In this document: one piece after another, positions 8,198-15,096 of the stretch
Layout of the letters: the number at the start of each line of letters is the position of its first letter
How positions within the stretch are numbered: the stretch's first letter is position 1
Assembly: GCA_023396115.1 (NCBI GenBank)
Contig: JAEWXC010000066.1
Coordinates: forward strand, 1-42,277
Reading direction: 5' to 3'
DNA length: 42,277 bases
Source of the DNA: Actinomycetes bacterium
GTDB lineage: Bacteria; Actinomycetota; Actinomycetes; Propionibacteriales; Nocardioidaceae
The notes under the pieces: model-generated
Seen by the model: the letters and a program-made list of their open reading frames with translations, nothing else
What the model was told of the DNA's origin: nothing
Database searches by the model: none
Made by a program: the position numbers and the translations under genes

Positions 8198-8211
8198 ACC
8201 AAGCACTTGCT
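8198..8211. promoter_or_regulatory. KstR2-type dyad upstream of C-C hydrolase
   Basis: ACCAAGCACTTGCT matches the pattern AnCAAGnnCTTGnT at every defined position; as I recall, this is the motif described for the mycobacterial TetR regulator KstR2. It ends 15 nt before the start of the hydrolase gene. Similar CAAG-NN-CTTG dyads are also used by other TetR regulators of acyl-CoA genes, so the identity of the binding protein is inferred. No KstR2-like gene is in the window. Confidence 0.55.
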
Positions 8212-8226
8212 AGGTAAGTTCAGCCC

Positions 8227-9108
8227 ATGAGCGAACTGGACCTGAGCTACGAGGGCACGCTGCGCGAGGTCGAGACCCCGCAGGGCGTGCTGAAGTACCA
8301 CGAGGCCGGAGACGGCCCCCCGCTGCTGCTGCTGCACGGCTCGGGCCCCGGTGTCACCGGCTGGCGCAACTTCGGCGAGAACCTGGCCACGTTCGCGCCG
8401 CACTTCCGCTGCCTGATCCTGGAGTTCCCCGGGTTCGGCGTCTCCGCGCCCTCCGACCTGCACCCGATGATGGCCGCGATGCCGGCCGTCGGGCAGTTCA
8501 TGGACGCCCTGGGCATCGAGAAGGCCTCGATCATCGGCAACTCGATGGGCGGCGTGGTCGGCACCCGCTTCGCGATGGCGCACCCCGACCGGGTCGAGCG
8601 CCTGGTCACCGTCGGCGGCATGGGCAAGAACCTCTTCTCCTCCACCCCGGGCGAGGGCCTGCGCCTGCTCGGTGCGTTCAACGACGACCCGACCCGCGAG
8701 CGCCTCGTGCAGTGGCTGGAGTCGATGGTCTTCGACAAGTCGCTGATCACCGAGGAGCTCGTCCAGGCCCGCTGGGACCACGCCACCGAGCCGGAGACGC
8801 TGAAGTCCTCGCGCAAGATGTACTCCAGCGCTGCCCTGGAGTTCATGGCCTCGATCGAGGCACAGTCCAAGGAGGCCCCCTACTGGGCCATGCTGCACAC
8901 CGTGAAGTGCGAAACCCTGATCACCTGGGGTCGCGACGACCGGGTCAGCCCGCCGGACATGGCGCTGCTGCCGATGCGCACCATCCCCAAGGCCGAGCTG
9001 CACATGTTCCCCAACTGCGGGCACTGGACGATGATCGAGGCCAAGGACGCCTGGGAGGCCGCCGTGCTCGCCTTCCTGCAGCGGCCCGAGCGGGTCTCCG
9101 GCTACTGA
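8227..9108 (+). CDS. Alpha/beta hydrolase, C-C hydrolase of module B (MhpC/HsaD-like)
   Basis: Hydrolase of 293 aa with the features of meta-cleavage product hydrolases: oxyanion motif HGSGPGVTGWRNF (about 37-49), nucleophile Ser106 in GNSMGG, Asp238 in GRDDRV and His266 in NCGHW. It would release a ring fragment from an enol-ketone cleavage product. The ATG at 8227 is the only sensible start, though its ribosome site is poor. A KstR2-type dyad lies immediately upstream and a GC-rich hairpin follows at 9124, so it may be a single-gene unit ahead of the HsaA-like operon. It is only distantly similar to the module A hydrolase at 3805. The substrate is not known. Confidence 0.87.
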   Translation: MSELDLSYEGTLREVETPQGVLKYHEAGDGPPLLLLHGSGPGVTGWRNFGENLATFAPHFRCLILEFPGFGVSAPSDLHPMMAAMPAVGQFMDALGIEKASIIGNSMGGVVGTRFAMAHPDRVERLVTVGGMGKNLFSSTPGEGLRLLGAFNDDPTRERLVQWLESMVFDKSLITEELVQARWDHATEPETLKSSRKMYSSAALEFMASIEAQSKEAPYWAMLHTVKCETLITWGRDDRVSPPDMALLPMRTIPKAELHMFPNCGHWTMIEAKDAWEAAVLAFLQRPERVSGY

Positions 9109-9123
9109 GTCACACCCTTCCGA

Positions 9124-9156
9124 CACCCGCCCGCCGGTCCGCCGTCCGGGCGGGTG
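9124..9156 (+). terminator. Putative terminator after module B hydrolase
   Basis: CACCCGCCCG pairs with CGGGCGGGTG over 10 bp around a 13-nt loop, 15 nt past the hydrolase stop. There is no T-tract, so termination strength is uncertain. Confidence 0.5.
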
Positions 9157-9265
9157 CGGTCGTTCCCGGGGGCGTCCGGTGGCGGGGCCGTGCCCCCACC
9201 CGGGCCCCCGAGCGCGACATGGTGTCCCGTTGATTGGGAGGTGCTTCGCGACCCCCGGGGGGCAG

Positions 9266-9281
9266 TGAGAACGTGTTCTCA
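9266..9281. promoter_or_regulatory. KstR-like dyad touching the start codon of the HsaA-like gene
   Basis: TGAGAAC-GT-GTTCTCA is a perfect 7-bp dyad whose last base is the A of the ATG at 9281. The GAACnnGTTC core is shared with the dyads at 16091 and 24179. No ribosome site lies between it and the start, which suggests a leaderless or very short-leader mRNA. Binding by the KstR-like regulator at 13289 is inferred. Confidence 0.6.
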
Positions 9282-10465
9282 TGACCAACCCTGTGCTGAG
9301 TGCCATCGAGGAACACGCCGAGGAGATCGCCGCCCTCGGGCCGGAGAACGAGAAGCTGGGCAAGCTGACCGACCGCTCGGCCGAGATCCTGCGGGAGGTC
9401 GGCGTCATGAAGATGCTGGCGCCCGCCGCGCACGGGGGCTACGAGTCGCACCCCGCCGAGTTCGCCGAGGCCGTGATGCGCCTGGCCTCGCTCGACGGTT
9501 CCACCGGTTGGGTCGCCGGCATCGTCGGCGTGCACCCCTGGGAGATGGCGATGGCCGACCCCAAGGTGCAGGAGGAGATCTGGGGCGAGGACCAGGACAC
9601 CTGGATCGCCTCGCCGTACGCCCCGATGGGCATCATCAAGCCGGTCGAGGGTGGCTACATCTTCAACGGCCGCTGGCAGTTCAGCTCGGGCACCGACCAC
9701 TGCGACTGGATCTTCCTGGGCGCCATGCTCGGCGACGAGGACGGCAACATGGTCATGCCGCCGCGCAGCTTCCATGTGATCCTGCCGCGCAGCGACTACG
9801 AGATCGTTGAGGACTCCTGGGACGTCGTGGGCCTGCGGGGCACCGGCTCCAAGGACATCATCGTCAAGGACGCCTTCGTCCCCGACTACCGGGTGATGGA
9901 CTTCGGGCACCAGATGGACGGCACCGCGCTGCGCGAGTCCGGCCTGACCAGCCCCACCTACGGCGTGCCGTTCACCACCATCTTCCCGCTCGGCATCACC
10001 TCCGCCGTGATCGGCATCTGCGAGGGCGCCCTGGCCAGCCACATGGCCTACCAGCGCTCGCGCGTCCAGATCACCGGCACCAAGGCCAAGGACGACCCGT
10101 ACGTGATGTTCGCGATCGGTGCCGCCGCCGCCGAGATCAAGGCCGCCCGGGTCTCGATGCTGGAGAACATCACCCGCTTCCACGACAAGGCCGCCAACGG
10201 CGAGAAGGTCACCCTGGCCGAGCGTGCCGAGTCGCGCCGCACCCAGGTCGCCGCGGCCTGGCGCGCGGTCAACGCGATGGACCAGATCGTGGCCCGCTCC
10301 GGCGGCAACGGCCTGCGCATGGACAACCCGATCCAGCGCTTCTGGCGCGACGGCCACATGGGCATGGTGCACGCGATCCACGTGCCCGGCTCGGTCTTCC
10401 ACGCCTCGACGCTGCTCGACATGGAGGTCATGCCCCCGGCCGGCCCCATGATGGCGATGATCTGA
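9281..10465 (+). CDS. Flavin-dependent monooxygenase, HsaA type (acyl-CoA dehydrogenase fold)
   Basis: Oxygenase component of 394 aa, the same length as mycobacterial HsaA, which uses reduced flavin and O2 to hydroxylate a phenolic steroid ring. The acyl-CoA dehydrogenase fold is seen in the N-terminal helical part, the middle beta domain (GRWQFSSGTDHCDWIFLGA at about 130-150) and the C-terminal helices ending NPIQRFWRDGHMGMVHAIH. The ATG at 9281 gives the usual N-terminus, but no ribosome site precedes it and an operator dyad abuts it. First gene of a run with the dioxygenase-like and KstD-like genes. No flavin reductase (HsaB) is nearby, so reduced flavin must come from elsewhere. The substrate could also be a non-steroid phenol. 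Confidence 0.85.
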   Translation: MTNPVLSAIEEHAEEIAALGPENEKLGKLTDRSAEILREVGVMKMLAPAAHGGYESHPAEFAEAVMRLASLDGSTGWVAGIVGVHPWEMAMADPKVQEEIWGEDQDTWIASPYAPMGIIKPVEGGYIFNGRWQFSSGTDHCDWIFLGAMLGDEDGNMVMPPRSFHVILPRSDYEIVEDSWDVVGLRGTGSKDIIVKDAFVPDYRVMDFGHQMDGTALRESGLTSPTYGVPFTTIFPLGITSAVIGICEGALASHMAYQRSRVQITGTKAKDDPYVMFAIGAAAAEIKAARVSMLENITRFHDKAANGEKVTLAERAESRRTQVAAAWRAVNAMDQIVARSGGNGLRMDNPIQRFWRDGHMGMVHAIHVPGSVFHASTLLDMEVMPPAGPMMAMI

Positions 10466-10479
10466 CCCGGAGCCCACGC

Positions 10480-10512
10480 CGCCCCGGCGGTCCCACGGGA
10501 TCCGCCGGGGCG
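10480..10512 (+). terminator. Strong hairpin inside the module B operon
   Basis: CGCCCCGGCGG pairs perfectly with CCGCCGGGGCG (11 bp, 11-nt loop), 15 nt after the HsaA-like stop and 50 nt before the next gene. With no T-tract it may attenuate, stabilise the upstream mRNA, or partly terminate. Confidence 0.55.
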
Positions 10513-10562
10513 TTCCGGTTCCACCACCCGCTCCACCACCCAGAGCTGACGAGGAGAGACCC

Positions 10563-11501
10563 ATGACCCCGCTGGTGCGCGGGCTCGGATACGTCCGGGT
10601 CCAGACCCGCGAGCTCGACCGTTGGCGCTCGATCACCGTCGAGGGCCTCGGGTTCGCCGAGTCGCCGCGTGAAGGATCCTCGGCGCTGCACCTGCGCATG
10701 GACGAGCGCGAGGAGCGCCTGGTCATCGAGCCCGGGCCGGAGGAGAAGGTGCTGGCCGTCGGCTGGGAGGTGCGCGACCAGTTCGCGCTCTCGGCCGTGG
10801 GCCGGGCGCTGGAGGCCTCCGCGGTGGACGTGGAGCTGCTCGGCGAGGAGGAGTGCCACCACCGCCGCGTCGACGGGGCGATCCGTTTCACCGACCCCTC
10901 GGGTCTGACCATCGAGGTCTTCCACGGCCCGGTCCTGGACGACCACCCGGTCCGCACCCGGTGGATGCAGCGCTTCGTCACCGGCGACCAGGGCATGGGC
11001 GCGGTCGCCGTCGCCGCCCCGGACGTGGATCGTGTCGACACCTTCTACACCGAGGTGCTCGGGTTCCTGCCCCGCGGTGCGGTGCAGGTGGAGGGCGGGG
11101 CCGCCGGATCGCGCCCGCTGCGCGCCCGGCTGCTGGGCGTCAACCGGCGCCACCACGTCCTCGTGCTCGCGCCCGGCGGACGCCGCTGGGGTGGGCTGCA
11201 GAAGGTCCGCGTCGAGGTCGACAACCTGGACGCCGTCGGGGCCGCTCAGGACGAGATGGTGCGCCGCGGCTGGGCCGACGTGACCACCCTCGGCCGGCAC
11301 ACCAACGACCGGATGCTCTCCTTCTACGTGCGCATGCCCGGCGGCTGGATGCTCGAGTACGGCACCGCCGCGCTGCCCGTCGACGAGACCTCCTACACCG
11401 CTGAAGAGTTCACCCGCGGCTCCCGCTGGGGTCACGACTGGCGCTCGGAGGAGCCCGTCGCCCAGATCGCCCAGTTCCCCGGAAAGAAGAAGCACTCATG
11501 A
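10563..11501 (+). CDS. Extradiol-dioxygenase-like VOC protein lacking two of three metal ligands
   Basis: Protein of 312 aa with the two-domain BphC/HsaC fold. Aligned by eye to the intact copy at 2789, ligand 1 is Ala147 (GMGA instead of GMGH), ligand 2 is Lys214 (LQKV instead of IQHM) and only Glu265 (WMLE) remains; the 51-residue spacing from position 214 to 265 is kept. The second-shell residues His197/198 (RRHHV), His246 (RHTND) and Tyr255 are preserved, as is most of the extradiol signature. It is therefore a well-conserved, full-length protein that should not bind Fe(II) in the usual way. GAGGAGAG precedes the ATG. Its last codons overlap the KstD-like start (ATGA). Its function is open: altered chemistry, ligand binding, or an assembly role. 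Confidence 0.85.
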   Translation: MTPLVRGLGYVRVQTRELDRWRSITVEGLGFAESPREGSSALHLRMDEREERLVIEPGPEEKVLAVGWEVRDQFALSAVGRALEASAVDVELLGEEECHHRRVDGAIRFTDPSGLTIEVFHGPVLDDHPVRTRWMQRFVTGDQGMGAVAVAAPDVDRVDTFYTEVLGFLPRGAVQVEGGAAGSRPLRARLLGVNRRHHVLVLAPGGRRWGGLQKVRVEVDNLDAVGAAQDEMVRRGWADVTTLGRHTNDRMLSFYVRMPGGWMLEYGTAALPVDETSYTAEEFTRGSRWGHDWRSEEPVAQIAQFPGKKKHS

Positions 11502-12967
11502 GCACCCCCCTCTCCGTGCAGGACGTCACCGAGCGCTTCGGTGGGTTCGCCGAGACCGTCGACGTGCTGGTCGTCGGTTACGGCTGCGCCGGCGCCGCCG
11601 CCGCGCAGGAGGCCGTGAAGGCGGGGGCCTCGGTGCTGGTGCTGGAGCGGGCCAGCGGCCCGGGCGGCTCCTCGGGCCAGTCCGGCGGCGAGCTGTACCT
11701 GGGTGGCGGCACCGCGCTACAGACCGCCTGCGGGTTCAGCGACGACCCCGACAACATGTACAACTACCTCTCGGCCGCGCTGGGTCCCTACGCCGACACC
11801 GAGAAGATCCGGGTCTACTGCGACGGCTCGCCCGAGCACTACGACTGGTTCGTCTCCCAGGGCCTGGAGTTCAAGCCCAGCCACTACGACTCGCCCACCT
11901 GGATGCCGTTCTCCGACGACGGGCTGATGTGGCTCGGCGAGAACGCGTGGCCCTACAACGAGCTGGCCCGCGCCGTGCCCCGCGGCCACCGCACCACCAC
12001 CCCCGGCTTCGGTGGACGCACCATCATGAAGGCCCTGGTCGCCACCGCCGACGAGCTGGGCGTGCGACGGGTCGAGGACACCCGCGCCACCGCCCTGGTC
12101 CTGGACGGCGAGAGGGTCGTCGGTGTCGTGGCGCGACGCTTCGGCGAGGACGTCGCCTACGGCGCCACCAAGGCCGTGGTGCTGGCCACCGGCGGCTTCG
12201 TGGACAACGAGGAGATGCTCGCCGACCACGCCCCCGAGCTGATCGGGCACGGCAAGGTCTCCGACGGCGGCGACGACGGCTCCGGCATCCAGATGGCCGA
12301 GGCCATCGGGGCGGCCACCCGACGGATGTCGGTGGTCGAGGCGGCCTACACCGCCACCCCGGCTCTCATCGTGCGCGGCATGCTGGTCAACGGGCGCGGC
12401 GAGCGGTTCCTCAACGAGGACGTCTACCCGGGCCTGTGGAGCCACGCCGCGCTGCACCAGCCCGGCCCGTGCTGGGTGATCGTCGACGAGCAGGGCTTCA
12501 CCGAGGTCTCCGACGCCGACATGATGGGCGTGCGTCCGCACTTCGCCGCCGAGACCATCGAGGAGCTCGAGGAGGAGATCGGGATGCCGGCCGGGACCCT
12601 GGCGCACACCGTGGCCAGCTACAACGCCGCGGCCGCCGCCGACGGCACCGACCCGGTCTTCCACAAGGACCCCAAGTGGGTGCGCGAGTTGGAGGGCCCG
12701 TTCATCGCGATCGACCCGCGCAAGGGCTTCTTCGAGGGCTCCGGTGTCGAGGTCTCGCCGACCGGGTTCTCCGGGTTCACCCTGGGCGGCCTGGCCACCA
12801 CCGTCGACGGTGAGGTCAAGCGGGTCGCCGGTGGCCTGGTGCCCGGACTGTTCGCGGTGGGGCGCGCCTCGGCCGGGATGCACGGTCACGGCTACATCTC
12901 CGGCACCTCCCTGGGGGACGGCACCTTCTTCGGCCGCCGCGCCGGACGGGCCGCCGCCGCCCTCTGA
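11498..12967 (+). CDS. FAD-binding dehydrogenase of the 3-ketosteroid dehydrogenase / fumarate reductase family
   Basis: Flavoprotein of 489 aa that would introduce a C=C bond next to a ketone, as KstD enzymes do on steroid rings. The N-terminal FAD motif reads VLVVGYGCAGAAAAQEA (about 23-39), followed by GGSSGQSGGELYLGGG, ATGGF (230-234) and the C-terminal GYISGTSLGDG with FFGRRAG. Candidate catalytic residues are Tyr310 in NEDVY and Tyr466/Ser468; from memory the last two coincide with residues named for Delta4-(5alpha)-ketosteroid dehydrogenase. Translationally coupled to the dioxygenase-like gene by ATGA. An array of about 20-nt repeats starts right after the stop. It could alternatively act on another enone or on fumarate-like acids. 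Confidence 0.82.
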   Translation: MSTPLSVQDVTERFGGFAETVDVLVVGYGCAGAAAAQEAVKAGASVLVLERASGPGGSSGQSGGELYLGGGTALQTACGFSDDPDNMYNYLSAALGPYADTEKIRVYCDGSPEHYDWFVSQGLEFKPSHYDSPTWMPFSDDGLMWLGENAWPYNELARAVPRGHRTTTPGFGGRTIMKALVATADELGVRRVEDTRATALVLDGERVVGVVARRFGEDVAYGATKAVVLATGGFVDNEEMLADHAPELIGHGKVSDGGDDGSGIQMAEAIGAATRRMSVVEAAYTATPALIVRGMLVNGRGERFLNEDVYPGLWSHAALHQPGPCWVIVDEQGFTEVSDADMMGVRPHFAAETIEELEEEIGMPAGTLAHTVASYNAAAAADGTDPVFHKDPKWVRELEGPFIAIDPRKGFFEGSGVEVSPTGFSGFTLGGLATTVDGEVKRVAGGLVPGLFAVGRASAGMHGHGYISGTSLGDGTFFGRRAGRAAAAL

Positions 12968-13135
12968 CGCCGACCGGGCAGTTGCGCGGCGTCGACCGGG
13001 CACTTGCGTGGCGCTGACCGGGCGTTTGTGCGCCGACCGGGCAGTTGTGCGGCCCTGACCGGGCGTTTGTGCGCCGACCGGGCACTTAAGAGGCCCTGAC
13101 CGGGCACTTGTGCGACACCGACCGGGTCGGTGCAC
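12968..13135. repeat. Array 1 of intergenic repeat family (consensus GCCGACCGGGCACTTGTGCG)
   Basis: Seven clear and one degenerate copy follow each other every 19-23 nt, starting at the stop codon of the KstD-like gene. Variation sits mainly in the GCACTTGTGC half (GCAGTT, GCGTTT, GCACTTGCGT forms), while GACCGGGC is nearly constant. GCAC-TT-GTGC forms a small dyad. A lone partial copy occurs again at 13265-13280. The rest of the 321-nt gap to the TetR gene holds two larger dyads. Confidence 0.85.
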
Positions 13136-13178
13136 GGCGACAACCCAGCGGGGAGCGGCAGCCCAGCCGAGAAGCCAG

Positions 13179-13225
13179 TCGGCACCCGGTGCCGAACCCT
13201 CCGGTCACCACGTGACAGGGTGACC
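13179..13225. promoter_or_regulatory. Dyads ahead of the KstR-like gene
   Basis: TCGGCACC-C-GGTGCCGA (13179-13195) is a perfect 8-bp dyad. It is followed by GGTCACC (13203-13209) and GGTGACC (13219-13225), with an inner GTCAC-CAC-GTGAC at 13204-13216. They lie 64-110 nt upstream of the TetR start and may be operator or promoter elements. They do not resemble the GAACnnGTTC sites, so autoregulation by the same motif is not evident. Confidence 0.4.
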
Positions 13226-13288
13226 CTCCGGTGTGACCTGTCCCACTCAGCGGTTCCCCGGCGTCTGACCGGGCGCTCGGGGGGAAAC

Positions 13289-13969
13289 ATGGTCACCGAG
13301 CGACCCGGAATCCTCCGGGACGCGACCAGCCCAGGGGGAAGGACGTGCACGGTGCCGCGGATTGCTGAGGGGCGCTCGCCAGCCGAGCCGACCTCGCTGG
13401 AGCAGAAGCACCGCTACGCCCGGATCCTGCGGGTGGCCACCGAGCACGGCATGCGTCAGCCGATGGAGCGGGTCCAGATGACCGAGGTGGCCCGCGACGC
13501 CGGCGTCGCCATCGCCACCCTGTACCGGTACTTCCCGTCCAAGCGGGCACTGTTCACCGCCGCGCTGCACGCCCAGGTCTCCCGGCTGACCACGACCCTG
13601 GTTCCGCGCGACGAGTCGGTGAGCGCCGCGGAGGCGGTCGCCGACGTCCTGGTCCGCGCCGGGGAGCAACTGCTGGCACGTCCGCTGCTCGCGCAGACGA
13701 TGCTGCAGTCGAACAACGCCTCGGTCGGGGCCGTCGAGCAGGGCGGGACCGGCGTCACCAGGGCGTTCCGCCGCGCACTGCTCCTGGCCGCCGACATCGA
13801 GGCTCCCGACGATCTCGACGAGCGCCTGATCCGGGTCGTCGAGCAGACCTGGTACGGCATCATCATCTCGGTCCTCAACGGCTTCATCAGCGCCGAGGAA
13901 GCCGAGGTCGACACCCGGATGGCGTGCGCCCGGCTCCTGATCGACCTCGGCGAACCCCGCCCCCACTGA
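13289..13969 (+). CDS. TetR family regulator, KstR-like
   Basis: Repressor of 226 aa as drawn. The helix-turn-helix region reads VQMTEVARDAGVAIATLYRY then FPSKRALFTAAL, closely following the pattern of the steroid regulator KstR (VQM..VA..A.VA..TLYRYFPSK). The ligand domain is about 150 residues and ends with a typical final helix. The ATG at 13289 has GGGGGGA just upstream; GTG 13352 with AGGGGGAAGGA upstream is an equally good start and would give 205 aa, nearer to KstR length. The gene lies between module B and the side-chain genes. The GAACnnGTTC dyads at 9266, 16091 and 24179 are candidate targets (inference). The ligand may be a steroid-acid CoA ester. Confidence 0.8.
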   Translation: MVTERPGILRDATSPGGRTCTVPRIAEGRSPAEPTSLEQKHRYARILRVATEHGMRQPMERVQMTEVARDAGVAIATLYRYFPSKRALFTAALHAQVSRLTTTLVPRDESVSAAEAVADVLVRAGEQLLARPLLAQTMLQSNNASVGAVEQGGTGVTRAFRRALLLAADIEAPDDLDERLIRVVEQTWYGIIISVLNGFISAEEAEVDTRMACARLLIDLGEPRPH

Positions 13970-14034
13970 ACTCCGGCGTGCCGACCGCGGCACACCGCCA
14001 CACCCGACCCGCCACACCTGACCCTGGAGGCCCC

Positions 14035-14811
14035 ATGTCCCGCACCGTCGTCGTCACCGGATCCGGCTCCGGCATCGGAGCCGCCCTCACCGCCCTGCTG
14101 CGTGGTCGCGGCGACACCGTCGTCGGGGTCGACATCAAGGGCGGCGACATCACCGCCGACCTGTCCAACCCGGCCGGGCGCGACGCCGCGATCGCCGCGA
14201 TCAAGGAGGCCACCGGCGGCCGGATCGACGCCCTGGTCACCTGCGCCGGCACCTCGGTGCCCAGCCAGCTGATGATCACCCTCAACTTCTTCGGCTCGGT
14301 GCGCCTGATCCAGGGCCTGCGCGACGCGTTGGCCGCCACCGACAACCCGCGCGTGGTGATGATCGGCTCGATCGCCGGCACCCAGCCGGTCGACCCGAAG
14401 AGCGTCGCGGCCTGCCTGGCCGAGGACGAGGAGGCCGCCCTGGCCCGGGCCGACGTCCTGGTCGAGCGCGGCGCCGGCTACTCGCTCTACCCCTCGTCGA
14501 AGTCGTCGGTGGCGCAGTGGGCGCGGAAGACCTGCGTCGCGCCCGGCTGGGCCGAGGCCGGCATCGCGCTCAACGTGGTGGCCCCGGGCGTGGTGCTCAC
14601 CCCGATGACCGACGGCCTCTTCGACGACCCGGCCATGAAGGCCGTGATGGACGAGGCCGTGCCGATGCCGCTGAACTCCTACGCCCCGCCCGAGGCGCTG
14701 GCCGAGGTGATCGCGTTCCTGGCCTCGAAGGAGAACACCCACGTGACCGGCCAGGTCGTCTACGTCGACGGCGGCGCCGAGGCGAGCCTGCGCCCGGCCG
14801 ACCACTTCTGA
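14035..14811 (+). CDS. SDR oxidoreductase similar to 3-alpha-hydroxysteroid dehydrogenase/carbonyl reductase
   Basis: NAD(P)-dependent dehydrogenase of 258 aa. The cofactor motif is TGSGSGIG (8-15); catalytic residues are Ser112, Tyr152 and Lys156 (YPSSK). The layout VVGVDIKGGDITADLS, the CAG motif without the usual NNAG, the long insert around 120-145 and the C-terminal VVYVDGGAEASLRPADHF resemble the 257-aa 3-alpha-HSD/carbonyl reductase of Comamonas. It could oxidise the 3-alpha-hydroxyl of bile-acid or androsterone-type steroids. The ATG at 14035 follows GGAGG at 14026-14030. Located 65 nt after the KstR-like TetR gene, same direction, and followed by a very strong terminator. Confidence 0.87.
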   Translation: MSRTVVVTGSGSGIGAALTALLRGRGDTVVGVDIKGGDITADLSNPAGRDAAIAAIKEATGGRIDALVTCAGTSVPSQLMITLNFFGSVRLIQGLRDALAATDNPRVVMIGSIAGTQPVDPKSVAACLAEDEEAALARADVLVERGAGYSLYPSSKSSVAQWARKTCVAPGWAEAGIALNVVAPGVVLTPMTDGLFDDPAMKAVMDEAVPMPLNSYAPPEALAEVIAFLASKENTHVTGQVVYVDGGAEASLRPADHF

Positions 14812-14821
14812 CCCAGACACG

Positions 14822-14856
14822 ACGAGGGGCCCCACCGGATCGGTGGGGCCCCTCGT
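14822..14856. terminator. Strong terminator hairpin
   Basis: A 16-bp perfect stem, ACGAGGGGCCCCACCG with CGGTGGGGCCCCTCGT, and a 3-nt loop lie 10 nt after the SDR stop. It is in the space between convergent SDR genes, so it may act both ways. There is no long T-tract. Confidence 0.75.
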
Positions 14857-14865
14857 GCGTGGCCC

Positions 14866-15096
14866 GAGCCTTCGCAGGCTCAGCGATGCTGGGTGTCGAG
14901 GCCCGGCCGGACGCTGCGCTCAGCAACCGGGCGGGGTGTCTCAACCTCTCAGCGTCCTCTGAGCCCTCGCAGGGTCAGGCTCAGCGCTTCTGGGCTTCGA
15001 GAGCCCGGCCGGGTGCTTCGCTGCGCTCAGCAACCGGGCGGGCGCCTCAACCTCTCAGCGCCCTGTGAGCCTTCGCAGGCTCAGGCTCAGCGCTTC
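14866..15096. repeat. About 100-nt repeat, two and a third copies, reaching into the SDR 3' end
   Basis: Copies begin at 14866, 14961 and 15067 with GAGCCTTCGCAGGCTCAG or a near variant (itself a dyad, GAGCCT..AGGCTC), and continue with GGGCTTCGAGAGCCCGGCCG, GCTGCGCTCAGCAACCGGGC and CTCAACCTCTCAGCG. The third copy is cut short and overlaps the last codons and stop (15087-15089) of the minus-strand SDR gene. It fills the 275-nt convergent gap. Confidence 0.75.

Noticed and set aside
9110..11041. Long minus-strand open frame opposite the HsaA-like and dioxygenase-like genes
   Set aside because: Its translation is His/Gly/Arg-rich without domains; the plus-strand genes have clear families, starts and coupling.
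10563..11501. Loss of metal ligands in the dioxygenase-like protein explained by frameshift
   Set aside because: The frame is continuous, flanking residues align well on both sides of each altered position, and spacing to Glu265 is preserved.
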